A DNA stretch of 64,000 bases from Streptomyces sp. NBC_00193 (GCF_026342735.1 NZ_JAPEMM010000001.1:3038001-3102000); one strand, 5' to 3'. Shown: positions 1 through 9,593, counted from the first letter of the stretch. Notes: a model not told the origin generated them from the sequence alone. Numbers and translations: made by a program.

Positions 1-125
1 CGGACGGCCGTCCTTCTCCTGTGTGTAACCAGCTCGATACCCGGTACCCCCTGTCGCGCTACGCGCGTTGACTCTAGGCTTCGGCAGACCTCCCAAGATG
101 TATCGCTGTCCACAAAGGGGAACAA

Positions 126-1949
126 ATGTCAGCGACGCCACAACGGCACCGCCGAACCCGCCGGTTGGCCCTCACCGCCCTCGCCGTGGCCACGGCCGGC
201 GGTGCGATGATCGCCGCCGCCCTTCCGGCCGGAGCCGCGAGTGGTGACGGGTACGGCCGTGACCACGGCCGCACCGTCGACGTACAGATGCTGTCGTTCA
301 ACGACCTCCACGGCACCCTGGAGCCCCCGCAGGGTTCCTCGGGCACCGTGACCGAGCGTCAGGCCGACGGCACCACCAAGGCCATACCCGCGGGCGGCGT
401 CGAGTACCTCGCCACCGGCCTGCGCGAGGCCCGCAAGGGCCACCGGTACTCCGTCACGGCCGCGGCCGGCGACATGATCGGCGCGAGCCCGATGGTGTCG
501 GGCCTCTTCCACGACGAGCCGGCCATCGAGGCGCTCAACGACCTCGACCTGGACGTGAGCAGCGTCGGGAACCACGAGTTCGACGAGGGCAAGACCGAGC
601 TGCGCCGCATGCAGTACGGCGGCTGCCACCCGGTCGAGGGCTGCTTCGAGTACGGCAAGGAGTTCGGCGGCGCCGACTTCAAGTACCTCGCCGCGAACGT
701 GGTGGACGAGAAGACCAAGCGTCCGATGATGAACCCCACCTTCGTCTGGAAGAAGGGGGACGTGAAGATCGGCTTCATCGGCGTCACCCTGGAGGGCACG
801 CCGGACGTCGTGACCGCCGACGGGGTCAAGGGCCTCAAGTTCGGCGACGAGGTCGAGACGATCAACAAGTACGCCGCCGAGCTGAACAAGCAGGGCGTGA
901 AGTCGATCGTGGCGCTGATCCACGAGGGCGGTCTGCCCGCGAGCGGCGCGTACAACTACGACTGCAACGTGCCGGGCGCCGGCGCCGGGATCTCCGGGGC
1001 CATCGTCGACATCGCGAAGAACGTTTCGCCGAAGGTCGACGCCCTGGTCACCGGTCACACGCACCAGGCGTACGCGTGCAACATCCCCGACCCGGCGGGC
1101 AACCCGCGCACGGTCACCTCGGCCGCCTCGTACGGCCGGCTGTTCACGGACACCACGCTGACGTACGACCGCGCGACCAAGGACATCGTCCGTACGCCGG
1201 TCGCCTCGCCGCTGGTGGTGCAGAAGGTCGTCAACCGGGACCAGCCCAAGGCACCGGACCTGACCGAGCTGATCCAGCGCTGGAACGCGCTGGCCGCGCC
1301 GATCGCGAACCGTCCGATGGGCTACATCTCGGCCGACATCCCGGGCCGCGGCTCGGCGGAGTACGAGAAGCCGCTCGGTGACCTGATCGCCGACGCGCAG
1401 CTGGAGGCCCTGGCCCCGGCGGCCAAGGGCGGCGCCCAGCTCGCCGTCATGAACCCGGGCGGCATCCGCGCGGACCTGGCCTACAAGGCCGCCGGCGCCG
1501 AGGGCGACGGGGTGGTGACGTACGGGGAGTCGTACACGGTCCAGCCGTTCACCAACATGATGAACGTCGTGGACCTGACCGGCGCCCAGCTGATCACCAT
1601 GCTCCAGCAGCAGGTCAGCGGTCCGGTCAACGGGGCGAACCCGAAGATCCTGCAGATCTCCAAGGGCTTCTCCTACACCCTGGACACCACCAAGGCGGGC
1701 GCGGACCGCATCGTCGTGGACTCGGTGAAGCTGAACGGTGCGCCGATCGACCCCGCCGCGACCTACCGGGTCGCGATGAACGAGTTCCTCGCGGGCGGCG
1801 GTGACGGCTTCACCGTCCTGAAGGAGCACAAGAACAAGCTGGTCGGCGCGTCCGACCTGGACGTCTTCAACGCCTACCTGACGGGGCACTCCTCGGCGTC
1901 CGCGCCGCTGGCCCCGCCGGCGGCGGACCGGATCACGGTCGTCAAGTAA
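126..1949 (+). CDS. Secreted bifunctional metallophosphatase / 5'-nucleotidase
   Basis: This is an exported 5'-nucleotidase of the UshA/CD73 type, 607 residues, close to the family's usual length. It should hydrolyse extracellular nucleotides to nucleosides and phosphate. A basic start, a hydrophobic core at about residues 14-33 and an alanine-rich cleavage site near residue 38 form a Sec-like signal peptide. The N-terminal calcineurin-like metallophosphoesterase domain shows the metal-binding motifs FNDLHG (D60, H62), GNHEFDEG (about 147-154) and GHTHQ (about 310). The C-terminal nucleotide-binding domain has NPGGIRADL and AGGGDGF. An AAAGGGG ribosome site sits 5 nt before the ATG. The gene stands alone, with the next gene convergent. 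Product class is secure; exact substrate is not. Confidence 0.95.
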   Translation: MSATPQRHRRTRRLALTALAVATAGGAMIAAALPAGAASGDGYGRDHGRTVDVQMLSFNDLHGTLEPPQGSSGTVTERQADGTTKAIPAGGVEYLATGLREARKGHRYSVTAAAGDMIGASPMVSGLFHDEPAIEALNDLDLDVSSVGNHEFDEGKTELRRMQYGGCHPVEGCFEYGKEFGGADFKYLAANVVDEKTKRPMMNPTFVWKKGDVKIGFIGVTLEGTPDVVTADGVKGLKFGDEVETINKYAAELNKQGVKSIVALIHEGGLPASGAYNYDCNVPGAGAGISGAIVDIAKNVSPKVDALVTGHTHQAYACNIPDPAGNPRTVTSAASYGRLFTDTTLTYDRATKDIVRTPVASPLVVQKVVNRDQPKAPDLTELIQRWNALAAPIANRPMGYISADIPGRGSAEYEKPLGDLIADAQLEALAPAAKGGAQLAVMNPGGIRADLAYKAAGAEGDGVVTYGESYTVQPFTNMMNVVDLTGAQLITMLQQQVSGPVNGANPKILQISKGFSYTLDTTKAGADRIVVDSVKLNGAPIDPAATYRVAMNEFLAGGGDGFTVLKEHKNKLVGASDLDVFNAYLTGHSSASAPLAPPAADRITVVK

Positions 1950-2027
1950 CACCTGAGCGAAGAAGGGGCGGTGGGCCACGGGCCTGCCGCCCCTTCGGCG
2001 TTCCCGGGGTCCTCGTTCCGGGGGTCC

Positions 2028-2807
2028 TCAGTGCGCCGACAGGAAGGCGCGGACGGCCTCGTGGAACTCCGCGGGGTGCGTGAACGGCAGGAAGTGGTCG
2101 CCGTCCAGGGGCGTGTACGAGGTCCCGGGCCGCCGGGTGACCATCGCGTCGGCCTGTGCCTGCGGCAGGGAGGCGCTGCGCGTGCCGTGGATCAGCAGGG
2201 CCGGGCAGTCGCTCGCGAGCCAGGCCGCCCGGTGGTCGCCGCGGCAGGCCTCGACGGAGTCGAGCATGTCCTGCGGGTGGAACGGCAGCCGCCAGCCCCC
2301 CTCGGGCAGCGGGCGCAGGGCCTGGGCCACGAACTGGGAGCCCACCGGCCCGGCCGCCTCGAGGAGTTCCTCGCGGGTGGGGGCGGAGTAGCGCATGGCC
2401 CGCAGGAAGGCCATCCAGCCGCTGTCGGCGGGGTCGATCTCCACGGCGGCTTCCGCGTTGACGAGCACCGAGATCCGCTCGGGGTGGGCGGCGGCCAGGT
2501 GGACGGCGTTGAGTCCGCCGAGCGAGTAGCCGAGGAGGGCGACGGGCTGGTCGAGGCCGAGGTGGTCGAGGAGGGCGACGGCGTCGCAGACGTAGCCGGC
2601 CCGGCCGTAGTCGGCGGCCCGGTCGGAGTCCCCGTGGCCCCGCTGGTCGGGGGCGATGACCCGCCAGGTGTCGCCCAGGGCCTCGGCGAGCGCGGCGAAG
2701 GCGAGGCCCTCGGACATGCCGCCGTGCAGGGCGAGCAGCGGGCGGCCGGGCCCGCCGAAGTCCAGGTAGGACAGGGTGCGGTCGTCGATCTTCAGCTCGT
2801 GGCGCAT
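2028..2807 (-). CDS. Alpha/beta-fold hydrolase
   Basis: Alpha/beta hydrolase of 259 residues. The catalytic features are visible in order: the HGG oxyanion-hole region, PDQRGHGDSD, the nucleophile elbow GYSLGG, an acid-containing strand near LIHGTRS and the C-terminal histidine in DGDHFLP. The start is placed at 2807 because GGAGAG lies just upstream; a longer frame to 2879 would run through the operator region. It is divergent from a TetR regulator whose likely operator (inverted repeat 2864-2905) lies between them, so it is probably the regulator's target. The substrate cannot be told from sequence; detoxifying esterase, lactonase or haloperoxidase-like roles are all possible. Confidence 0.9.
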   Translation of the reverse strand: MRHELKIDDRTLSYLDFGGPGRPLLALHGGMSEGLAFAALAEALGDTWRVIAPDQRGHGDSDRAADYGRAGYVCDAVALLDHLGLDQPVALLGYSLGGLNAVHLAAAHPERISVLVNAEAAVEIDPADSGWMAFLRAMRYSAPTREELLEAAGPVGSQFVAQALRPLPEGGWRLPFHPQDMLDSVEACRGDHRAAWLASDCPALLIHGTRSASLPQAQADAMVTRRPGTSYTPLDGDHFLPFTHPAEFHEAVRAFLSAH

Positions 2808-2863
2808 GGCGTTGCTCTCCCCGTGTGTGCTGGTCGGTGGGCGTGAGTTCAGCCTGCCAGCAG

Positions 2864-2905
2864 TTGGGCAAGCGCGCAATACGCATGTGTAGGGCGCTTG
2901 CCCAA
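2864..2905. promoter_or_regulatory. Inverted-repeat operator between hydrolase and TetR gene
   Basis: TTGGGCAAGCGC at 2864-2875 is repeated exactly as its reverse complement at 2894-2905. The repeat covers probable -35 elements of both divergent genes: TTGCCC at 2898-2903 paired with TACGAT at 2920-2925 for the TetR gene, and TTGCGC (complement of 2873-2878) with CAGGCT (complement of 2851-2856) for the hydrolase. Binding by the neighbouring TetR protein would repress both. The repeat is seen; its function is inferred. Confidence 0.7.
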
Positions 2906-2931
2906 ATCTGTGGCGCGGCTACGATCCCGGC

Positions 2932-3501
2932 ATGGGAAATCGCGAGGACCTGCTGGCCGGAGCCCGGCGCTGCCTGGAGGAGAAGGGGTACCTCCGCACG
3001 ACCGTGCGCGACATCGCCTCGGCCGCGCAGGTGAGCATGGCCGCGATCGGCTACCACTTCGGCACCCGCGAGGTGCTGCTCAACCAGGCGCTGTTCGCGG
3101 CCATGGACGAGTGGGCCGCGGGGTCGGGCCGGCTCGCCGGGCAGGGCGACACCGCGCGGGAGCGCTACGCCGACACCTGGGACCGCAAGATCCGGGACTT
3201 CGGCGAGATGCGCTGGCTCTGGACCGCCTCCGTCGAGGCCTTCGTGCACGCGCAGTCCTCGCCCGAGCTGCTCGCCGTCCTGGCCGAGGGTCAGCGTCAC
3301 AACCGGCGCATGGTGGCCGCGCAGCTGCGCGGGGTCCCGGTCGAGGAGGTCGCCGAGGAGGACGTACGGAGCCTCGGCTCGGTGCACATCGCGCTGCTGA
3401 CCGGGGTCATGGTGCAAGTACTGACCGACCCGGAGCACGCGCCGGACGGCCGGTCCCTCGCCCAAGGGCTGCGCGCGATGGCGGAGTTGCTCGAAAGCTA
3501 A
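2932..3501 (+). CDS. TetR/AcrR family transcriptional regulator
   Basis: TetR-type repressor of 189 residues. The N-terminal helix-turn-helix spans about residues 20-50 with the family signature TVRDIASAAQVS followed by YHFGTREVLL. The C-terminal helical part is the ligand and dimer domain and gives no clue to the ligand. A -10 hexamer TACGAT ends 6 nt before the ATG, so the message is probably leaderless. It is transcribed divergently from the alpha/beta hydrolase, with a perfect 12-bp inverted repeat in between, which suggests autoregulation and control of the hydrolase. A short palindrome, CTACCC-GT-GGGTAG (3504-3517), follows its stop codon. Confidence 0.93.
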   Translation: MGNREDLLAGARRCLEEKGYLRTTVRDIASAAQVSMAAIGYHFGTREVLLNQALFAAMDEWAAGSGRLAGQGDTARERYADTWDRKIRDFGEMRWLWTASVEAFVHAQSSPELLAVLAEGQRHNRRMVAAQLRGVPVEEVAEEDVRSLGSVHIALLTGVMVQVLTDPEHAPDGRSLAQGLRAMAELLES

Positions 3502-3577
3502 TGCCTACCCGTGGGTAGTAATGCATGGCTCCGCACGCCATAATCCGGGCCACCACTGGGTCGGCAAAGGGGCGGGC

Positions 3578-4552
3578 ATGGGCGTGGGCACGGGCATGGA
3601 TGCGGGCGCGGGAGAACGTACGGATGCGGGCGCGGGTACGGGCGCGGGCGCGGGTACGGGGCTGCGGCGGCGCGGCTTCCTGGCGGGGGCGGCGGCCCTC
3701 GGCGGCGCGGCCCTGCTCGGCGCGGGCGCCGGGACGGCCTCGGCCGCCACCGGGGCCACCTCCGCCGCCGCACTAGGCACCCAGGACTGGATGAGCGGGC
3801 TCGGCGACTCCACCGCCCTCCAGCGGATGACCATCCCCGGCACCCACGACTCGGGCGCCACCCGGGGCGGGCTCTACGTCGCCTGCCAGAACACCTCCAT
3901 CGCCGCGCAGCTCGACTCCGGGATCCGCTTCCTCGACGTCCGCTGCCGGGTGACCGGCGGATCGTTCGCGATCCACCACGGCGCGTACTACCAGAACCTG
4001 ATGTTCGGCGACGTCCTCGTCGCCTGCTGGAACTTCCTCGCCGCGCACCCCTCCGAGACCGTGCTGATGCGGCTCAAGCAGGAGTACTCCGAGGAGAGCG
4101 ACGCCACCTTCCGCGCCGTCTTCGACGACTACCTGAACAACCGCGGCTGGAGCCCGCTGTTCAAGATCGCGGACTCGCTGCCCGCCCTCGGCCAGGTCCG
4201 CGGCAAGGTGCTGCTGCTCCCCGACAACGGCGGCCTGCCCGGCGGCCTGCGCTACGGCGACGGCAACGTCTTCGACATCCAGGACGACTACATGGCCGAG
4301 CCCTTCGCCAAGCGGGGCAAGATCGAGAACCACTTCCGCAAGGCCGTCCAGCAGCCCGGCCGGTTCTTCATGAACTACACCAGCACGGCCGCGGCCCTGC
4401 CGCCCCGCTGGAACTCCGACCGCCTCAACCCGCAGGTGCACGCCTTCGTCGACGGCTCCGAGCTGGCCGGCCGGACCGGGCTCGGGATCGTCCCGATGGA
4501 CTTCCCCAACACCCGCTCCGGCCTGGTCGCCTCACTGATCCGGCACAACTGA
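3578..4552 (+). CDS. Tat-exported phosphatidylinositol-specific phospholipase C domain protein
   Basis: A secreted PI-PLC-like phosphodiesterase. The catalytic-type histidines are visible in IPGTHDSGA and in the FAIHHGAYY segment, separated by the FLDVRC strand, as in bacterial PI-PLCs. A twin-arginine signal RRRGFLAG is followed by a hydrophobic stretch and an alanine cleavage region. Before the Tat motif lies an odd low-complexity run of Gly, Ala and Thr. ATG 3578 is preferred because AAAGGGG is placed before it; the frame is open back to 3521. It follows the TetR gene on the same strand with a short palindrome between them. Phosphoinositide specificity cannot be judged. Confidence 0.88.
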   Translation: MGVGTGMDAGAGERTDAGAGTGAGAGTGLRRRGFLAGAAALGGAALLGAGAGTASAATGATSAAALGTQDWMSGLGDSTALQRMTIPGTHDSGATRGGLYVACQNTSIAAQLDSGIRFLDVRCRVTGGSFAIHHGAYYQNLMFGDVLVACWNFLAAHPSETVLMRLKQEYSEESDATFRAVFDDYLNNRGWSPLFKIADSLPALGQVRGKVLLLPDNGGLPGGLRYGDGNVFDIQDDYMAEPFAKRGKIENHFRKAVQQPGRFFMNYTSTAAALPPRWNSDRLNPQVHAFVDGSELAGRTGLGIVPMDFPNTRSGLVASLIRHN

Positions 4553-5980
4553 CGTCTGCGCGGGCGGCGGAGCCGGGGCGCCCGGGATGTTGAGGACCGC
4601 CTCGGCGCCCGGGCCGCCGTCCGCCGGGGCGCGCAGGGCGGCCGTGCCGCCCGCGCGCTGCACCGTACGGGCCACGATGGACAGGCCGAGGCCGCTGCCG
4701 GGCAGGGCCCGGGCGGACGGGGAGCGCCAGAACCGCTCGAAGACGTGCGGGAGGTCGTCGGCCGGGATGCCGGGCCCGCGGTCCCGTACGGTCAGCTCGC
4801 CCGCGCGCAGCGACACGGTGACCGTGCTGCCCGGCGGGCTGAACTTCACCGCGTTGTCCAGGACGTTGACCACCGCCCGCTCCAGGGCCGCCGCCTCGCC
4901 GCGTACGTACCAGGGCGCCAGGTCCGAGTCGAACTCCAGCTCCGGACCGCGCAGCCGGGCCCGGGACAGCGCCGCTCCCGCGATCTCGTGCAGGGCCACC
5001 ACGCCGAGGGGGCCGGGGGCGGCCGCGTCCGGGCGGGACAGCTCCTGCAAGTCGCCGATCAGCGAGGCCAGTTCCGTCATCTGCGCCTTGACCGAGGCCA
5101 GCAGCTCCTTGCGGTCCTCCGGCGGGATGGCCCGGCCGGTCTCCTCGCTGCGCGCCAGCAGTTCGATGTTGGTGCGCAGCGAGGTGAGCGGGGTGCGCAG
5201 CTCGTGGCCGGCGTCCGCGATCAGCTGGGCCTGGCGCTCCTGGGAGGAGGCGAGCGCGGCGGTCATCGAGTTGAAGGAGCGCGACAGGCGGGCGATCTCG
5301 TCGTCGCCCTCGTCGGGGATCCGGACGGTCAGGTCCTCGGTGCGGGCGATGTGCTCGACGGCGCCGGTCAGTTCGTCGACCGGGCGCAGCCCCGTACGGG
5401 CCACCCAGAGGCCGGCGACGCCGGCGCCGAGGATGCCGACGCCGGAGACGAAGACGAGCACCCAGGCCAGGGTGGACAGGGGCTTCTCGATGTCGGCCAG
5501 TGGCTTGGCGATGGAGATGCCGAAGACCGGCGAGCCCGGCTGGGTCTGCGCGGTCCGGGTGTAGACGCGCATCTCGGTGCCGTCGGCGGTGGTCGCGTCG
5601 TGCAGGGCGCCGGTGCGGGCCCCGCCCGCGGCGATCTCCTTGTCCAGCGCGGTCACCGGCAGGGTCGTGGTCCCGCTGACCCAGCAGTGGTTGCCGTCGG
5701 CCGTCACGATCTGCACGACCGCGTTGAGGTTCCCGGCGATCTCCTGGCCGGGCTGGCTCGGCGGCTTGTCCACGCAGGCGCCGTCGCGGATGGTCCGCAG
5801 CACCTGCGCGGACACGTTCGTGGCCATCAGGGAGCTGTCCAGCTGGTCGCGCAGCTGCGTGCGCACCATCACCCAGGACACCGCGGCGACCGCCGCCACC
5901 GCGAGTGCCACCGCGACGGTGACCAGCAGGGCGAGGCGGGAGCGGAGCGGCAGTGCGCGGAATCTGGCGGTGGGGCTCAC
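4532..5980 (-). CDS. Sensor histidine kinase, MprB-like (HAMP, HisKA, HATPase)
   Basis: Membrane sensor kinase of 482 residues. One helix lies near residues 15-38, an extracellular loop of about 150 residues follows, then a second helix, a HAMP domain, the phospho-acceptor box [12 protein letters not shown], the N-box [10 protein letters not shown] and ATP-lid motifs DRGPGIP and GSGLGLSIV. The GTG start overlaps the stop of the response regulator upstream (GTGA), so the two are translationally coupled. With the preceding HtrA protease this resembles the mycobacterial MprAB-PepD envelope-stress set. The last 21 nt overlap the convergent phospholipase gene. The signal sensed is unknown. Confidence 0.94.
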   Translation of the reverse strand: MSPTARFRALPLRSRLALLVTVAVALAVAAVAAVSWVMVRTQLRDQLDSSLMATNVSAQVLRTIRDGACVDKPPSQPGQEIAGNLNAVVQIVTADGNHCWVSGTTTLPVTALDKEIAAGGARTGALHDATTADGTEMRVYTRTAQTQPGSPVFGISIAKPLADIEKPLSTLAWVLVFVSGVGILGAGVAGLWVARTGLRPVDELTGAVEHIARTEDLTVRIPDEGDDEIARLSRSFNSMTAALASSQERQAQLIADAGHELRTPLTSLRTNIELLARSEETGRAIPPEDRKELLASVKAQMTELASLIGDLQELSRPDAAAPGPLGVVALHEIAGAALSRARLRGPELEFDSDLAPWYVRGEAAALERAVVNVLDNAVKFSPPGSTVTVSLRAGELTVRDRGPGIPADDLPHVFERFWRSPSARALPGSGLGLSIVARTVQRAGGTAALRAPADGGPGAEAVLNIPGAPAPPPAQTSVVPDQ

Positions 5981-6726
5981 TCCGGACCGCCGGTATCGCC
6001 GGCCCCGGCGGCGCGCAGGACGTAGCCCACCCCTCGTACGGTGTGGACCAGGCGGGGCTCGCCCCCGGCCTCGGTCTTGCGGCGCAGGTACATCACGTAC
6101 ACGTCCAGGGAGTTGGAGCTCGGCTCGAAGTCGAAGCCCCATACGGTCTTGAGGATCTGCTCGCGGGTCAGGACCTGGCGAGGGTGCGCGAGGAACATCT
6201 CCAGCAGGGTGAACTCGGTACGGGTCAGCTCCACCGGGCGCCCGCCGCGGGTGACCTCGCGGGTGGCGAGGTCCATGCGCAGGTCGCCGAAGGTCAGCGC
6301 GTCGGCGTCCCCGGGCTGGCCGTCCCCGTGCGCGGGGGCGGCGTAGGAGCTGCGGCGCAGCAGGGCGCGGACCCGGGCGAAGAGCTCGTCCAGCTCGAAC
6401 GGCTTGACCAGGTAGTCGTCGGCGCCCGCGTCGAGGCCGGTGACCCGGTCGCCGACCGTGTCGCGGGCGGTCAGCATCAGGACCGGCGTGGTGCTTCCGG
6501 CGGCGCGCAGTCGGCGGGCGGCGGTCAGGCCGTCCATCCGCGGCATCTGGATGTCCAGGATGATCAGGTCGGGGTGGTACGAGTCCGCCCGGTCGAGGGC
6601 GTCGAGTCCGTCGATGGCGGTCTGCGTGCCGTACCCCTCGAAGGCCAGGCTGCGGCGCAGGGCCTCGCGTACGGCCGGTTCGTCGTCGACGACGAGGATG
6701 CGCTGCTGGTCGCCTTCGGCGCTCAT
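5977..6726 (-). CDS. Response regulator, OmpR/MprA-like
   Basis: DNA-binding response regulator of 249 residues. The receiver has the acidic pair after LVVDDE, the phospho-acceptor D58 in LIILDIQMP, the threonine of LTARDT and the lysine of LVKPFE. The C-terminal OmpR-type winged helix shows [12 protein letters not shown] and ends in [10 protein letters not shown] ribosome site GGGGGGAC precedes the ATG. It sits 52 nt after the HtrA-type protease and overlaps the kinase gene by the GTGA junction, giving a likely htrA-regulator-kinase operon. By analogy with MprA it probably controls envelope-stress genes including its own operon; that part is inference. Confidence 0.94.
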   Translation of the reverse strand: MSAEGDQQRILVVDDEPAVREALRRSLAFEGYGTQTAIDGLDALDRADSYHPDLIILDIQMPRMDGLTAARRLRAAGSTTPVLMLTARDTVGDRVTGLDAGADDYLVKPFELDELFARVRALLRRSSYAAPAHGDGQPGDADALTFGDLRMDLATREVTRGGRPVELTRTEFTLLEMFLAHPRQVLTREQILKTVWGFDFEPSSNSLDVYVMYLRRKTEAGGEPRLVHTVRGVGYVLRAAGAGDTGGPE

Positions 6727-6778
6727 ACGGGGTCCCCCCAGGTGGTGGTCGGTCTCCTACCAGGCTCGCACGGGCGGG

Positions 6779-8008
6779 CTAGAAGGAGGTTCCGAAACCG
6801 GGCGCCGTGTTGCCGGTGCCGCTGTCTGTGCCGTTGCCGTTGCTGCCCGCTCCGCCGGGGCCGCCCTTGCGCAGGGAGGGGAGGTCGGCCTTGATCGTGT
6901 TGACGGGGATGGCGAAGCCGAGGCCGACGCTGCCGGCGGAGCCGCTGCCGCTGGAGGGGGAGTAGATCGCGGAGGGCATGCCCACGATCTCGCCGTTCAT
7001 GTTGACCAGGGCGCCGCCGGAGTTGCCGGGGTTGAGGGAGGCGTCGGTCTGGATGGCCTTGTACGAGGTGGTGTCCGTGCCGGTGTTCCCGTTGAACTGC
7101 TTGCCTCCGTAGGAGAACGGGAAGCCGTCCTGCGGGGACTGCTGCTTCTCGGACTTCGGGACGTTCACCTCGCGGTTGAGGGCGGAGACGATGCCGCTGG
7201 TGACCGTGCCGGTGAGGCGGTCGGGGGAGCCGATGGCGACGACCTCGTCGCCGACCTTGATGTTGTCGGAGTTGCCGAGGCCGGCGGGCTTGAGGCCGCT
7301 CGCGCCTTCCAGCTTGATGAGGGCGAGGTCCTTGTCCGGGTCCGTGCCGACGATCTTCGCGCTGTACTTCTTGCCGTCGCTCATCGTCACCTGGATCTTG
7401 GCGGCGCCGTCGATCACGTGGTTGTTGGTGACGATCTCGCCGTCGGCGGTGATCACGATGCCGGAGCCGGTGCCCTGGCCGGAGGCGGTGCTGGTGTCGA
7501 TGCGGACGACGGAGGGGCTGACGTTCTCGGCGACGCCGGAGACGGTGCCGTTGCTCGACTGGGAGATGGTGCTGCCGTTGACGCCGGTGCCGGTGCCGTT
7601 GGTCTTGTTCAGCATCTGCTGGACGGCGGCTGCCGTTCCGCCGCCGACGACGGCGGCCGCGAGGGCCACGGCGGCGAGGAGGGCGACCGGGCGCTTGGCG
7701 CGGGCGTGGCCCGGGCCCTGGGGGGCGGGGGCCGCGGGGGCGTCGCCCCAGGTGGCCCAGCCGCCGTTGCCGCTGCCGCTGCCGCCGCCGGTGTTCTGGG
7801 GGACGGTCTCGCCCTGGATGACGGGGGGCTGGTGCGCCTCGTGCCAGCCGGGGGCCGGGGCGGCCGGGGGGTAAGCGGGCGGCGGCGGGTACGCGGCGTC
7901 CTGTGCGAGCCGGTCACGACCGCGCTGCCAGTCCTCGCCCCAGGGGGCGGGCTGCTGGGGGCGGTTCTCCTGGGGGTACTCGCCTTCGCGGCGGAGGTTC
8001 TCGGTCAT
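6779..8008 (-). CDS. Membrane-anchored HtrA/DegP-like trypsin-type serine protease
   Basis: HtrA-family protease of 409 residues. A long proline-rich cytoplasmic N-terminus leads to one transmembrane helix (PVALLAAVALAAAVVGGG), so the catalytic domain is outside. The catalytic triad is visible: His in TNNHVID, Asp in DPDKDLALIKL and Ser in NPGNSGGALV. After the protease domain there is only a Gly/Ser-rich tail and no clear PDZ domain, unlike PepD or DegP. ATG 8008 is chosen because the frame upstream reads through non-coding sequence. It leads the two-component operon downstream on the same strand, suggesting a shared role in handling misfolded exported proteins. Confidence 0.93.
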   Translation of the reverse strand: MTENLRREGEYPQENRPQQPAPWGEDWQRGRDRLAQDAAYPPPPAYPPAAPAPGWHEAHQPPVIQGETVPQNTGGGSGSGNGGWATWGDAPAAPAPQGPGHARAKRPVALLAAVALAAAVVGGGTAAAVQQMLNKTNGTGTGVNGSTISQSSNGTVSGVAENVSPSVVRIDTSTASGQGTGSGIVITADGEIVTNNHVIDGAAKIQVTMSDGKKYSAKIVGTDPDKDLALIKLEGASGLKPAGLGNSDNIKVGDEVVAIGSPDRLTGTVTSGIVSALNREVNVPKSEKQQSPQDGFPFSYGGKQFNGNTGTDTTSYKAIQTDASLNPGNSGGALVNMNGEIVGMPSAIYSPSSGSGSAGSVGLGFAIPVNTIKADLPSLRKGGPGGAGSNGNGTDSGTGNTAPGFGTSF

Positions 8009-8133
8009 GACTACGACTGTGTCCGCCGATGATGAGAGCTTCCTGAGTCCCCGCTGAGAAGCCCGACAGAACCGTGTATGCCCGATATAAGGCCGGGTGT
8101 GGTCCGGCACCCCCGGGTGCGGCCGGGTGGACC

Positions 8134-8420
8134 CTGCGGGGCAAAGTCCCCTACCCGCCCTTCCACCGTTCCCCGGGCTCTGCCCGGACCCCGGTCCTCA
8201 AACGCCGGACGGGCTGAGGAGGGGTCCCGGGCTGCGCCCGGACCCCCTGGGGCTCCGCCCCAGACCCCGCGCCTCAAACGCCGGCGAGGCTGGAATTGTC
8301 CTGCGGGCAATCCAGGCCGCGCCAGCGAAGATCCAGCCCCTCCGGCGTTTGAGGAGCGGGGGTCCGGGGGCTGGCCCCCGGGGAACGGGCGAAGGGCGGG
8401 TAGGGGACCTTGCCCCGCAG
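8134..8420. repeat. Long imperfect inverted repeat in non-coding gap (arms 8134-8216 and 8334-8420)
   Basis: The 556-nt gap 8009-8564 holds no convincing gene. The left arm and the reverse complement of the right arm are about 85% alike over 83-87 nt. A third copy of the core motif CCTCAAACGCCGG lies between them at 8273-8285, and short G/C hairpins are nested inside. From memory this core motif recurs in intergenic regions of many Streptomyces. The transcript would fold into a very long hairpin and could act as a bidirectional terminator, since both flanking genes are on the minus strand. The structure is seen; the function is inferred. Confidence 0.8.
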
Positions 8421-8564
8421 GGCCGAACCACCCGCACCCGCCCACCGGACCCCACGCCGGGACGGCAGGGGCGCCAGCCCCGACCGGCCACCGACGGACG
8501 GAGTCCGGCGCAGCGCGGCGAAGCCGGTAAGGCCCCCAAGGGGCCGCACCGCGCGAGCGGCGCG

Positions 8565-9593
8565 TTAAGAGGGGCGGCAGCCGCAGGAGCGGCGGATGAC
8601 CAGGGCCGACGGGAACTGCTTCAGGCGTTCGCGGCGGGAGCCCGCCACGCGCAGGCCGTCGTCCAGGACGAGGTCCACCGCCGCGCGGGCCATCGCCGGG
8701 CGGTCCGAGGCGATGGTGGTGAGGGGCGGGTCCGTCAGGGCCGCCTCCTTGACGTCGTCGAAGCCGGCCACCGCCAGCTCCCCGGGCACGTCGATGCGCA
8801 GCTCGCGCGCGGCGCGCAGGACGCCGATCGCCTGGTCGTCCGTAGCGCAGAAGATCGCCGGCGGGCGGTCCGGTCCGGCGAGGACCTCCAGGGCCACCTT
8901 GTACGCGTCGTAGCGGTTGTACGGGGCCTGGAAGAGCCGGCCCTCCACCGAGCGGCCCGATTCGAGCATGGCCCGCCGCCAGCCCTCGACGTGGTCGGCC
9001 ACCGGGTCGCCGACCTCGGGGGTGCTCTCGACGCCGCCCAGGCAGGCCACGTAGGGGTGGCCGTGTTCGAGGAGGTGCCGGGTGGCGAGCTGCGCGCCGC
9101 CGATGTCGTCCGTGACGACGGCGACGTCGTCGATGGCCTCGGGGCGCTCGTGGAGGAGGACCACGCGGGCGTCCCAGGCCTCGATCTCGGACGCCGCCTG
9201 CTCGCTCATGCCCTGGCTGACCAGGATCAGGCCGGAGACCCGCATCCCGAGGAAGGCCCGCAGATAGTGGACCTCGCGCTCGGTGCGGTAGTCGGAGTTG
9301 CCGACCAGCACCATCTTTCCGCGCTCGGCGGCGGCCTGCTCGACCGCGTGCGCCATCTCCGCGAAGAACGGCTGGCGGGCATCGGGGACGATCATGCCTA
9401 TGAGGTCGGTGCGGCGTGAGGCCATCGCCTGCGCGACCCGGTCCGGGCGGTAGCCCAGCTCCTTGATCGCGGCGAGGACACGCTCGCGCGTGGCCGGGGC
9501 AACCGGCCTGGGTCCGTTGTTGATGACGTAGCTCACGACGGCGGTAGAAGTACCCGCAAGTCGTGCCACGTCATCCCGCGTCACCTTGGCCAC
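8565..9593 (-). CDS. LacI family transcriptional regulator
   Basis: LacI-type regulator of 342 residues. The N-terminal helix-turn-helix [20 protein letters not shown] and hinge sequence (about residues 5-58) are followed by a periplasmic-binding-protein-like effector domain with [20 protein letters not shown] and VAGFDDV motifs. The tail is rich in arginine and cysteine (RRSCGC). The start is GTG; TAGACT on the coding strand (complement of 9601-9606) lies 7 nt before it, suggesting a leaderless message. No sugar operon sits next to it, so it may act at a distance. The effector is not predictable. Confidence 0.93.
   Translation of the reverse strand: MAKVTRDDVARLAGTSTAVVSYVINNGPRPVAPATRERVLAAIKELGYRPDRVAQAMASRRTDLIGMIVPDARQPFFAEMAHAVEQAAAERGKMVLVGNSDYRTEREVHYLRAFLGMRVSGLILVSQGMSEQAASEIEAWDARVVLLHERPEAIDDVAVVTDDIGGAQLATRHLLEHGHPYVACLGGVESTPEVGDPVADHVEGWRRAMLESGRSVEGRLFQAPYNRYDAYKVALEVLAGPDRPPAIFCATDDQAIGVLRAARELRIDVPGELAVAGFDDVKEAALTDPPLTTIASDRPAMARAAVDLVLDDGLRVAGSRRERLKQFPSALVIRRSCGCRPS

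Noticed and set aside
129..1979. Long minus-strand ORF antisense to the 5'-nucleotidase
   Set aside because: It mirrors the codon pattern of the real gene, has low-complexity Arg/Gly/Val/Asp composition and no ribosome site or recognisable domain.
8097..9419. Long plus-strand ORF across the repeat gap and LacI gene
   Set aside because: Composition is typical of a shadow frame; the LacI helix-turn-helix and effector domain on the other strand are unambiguous.
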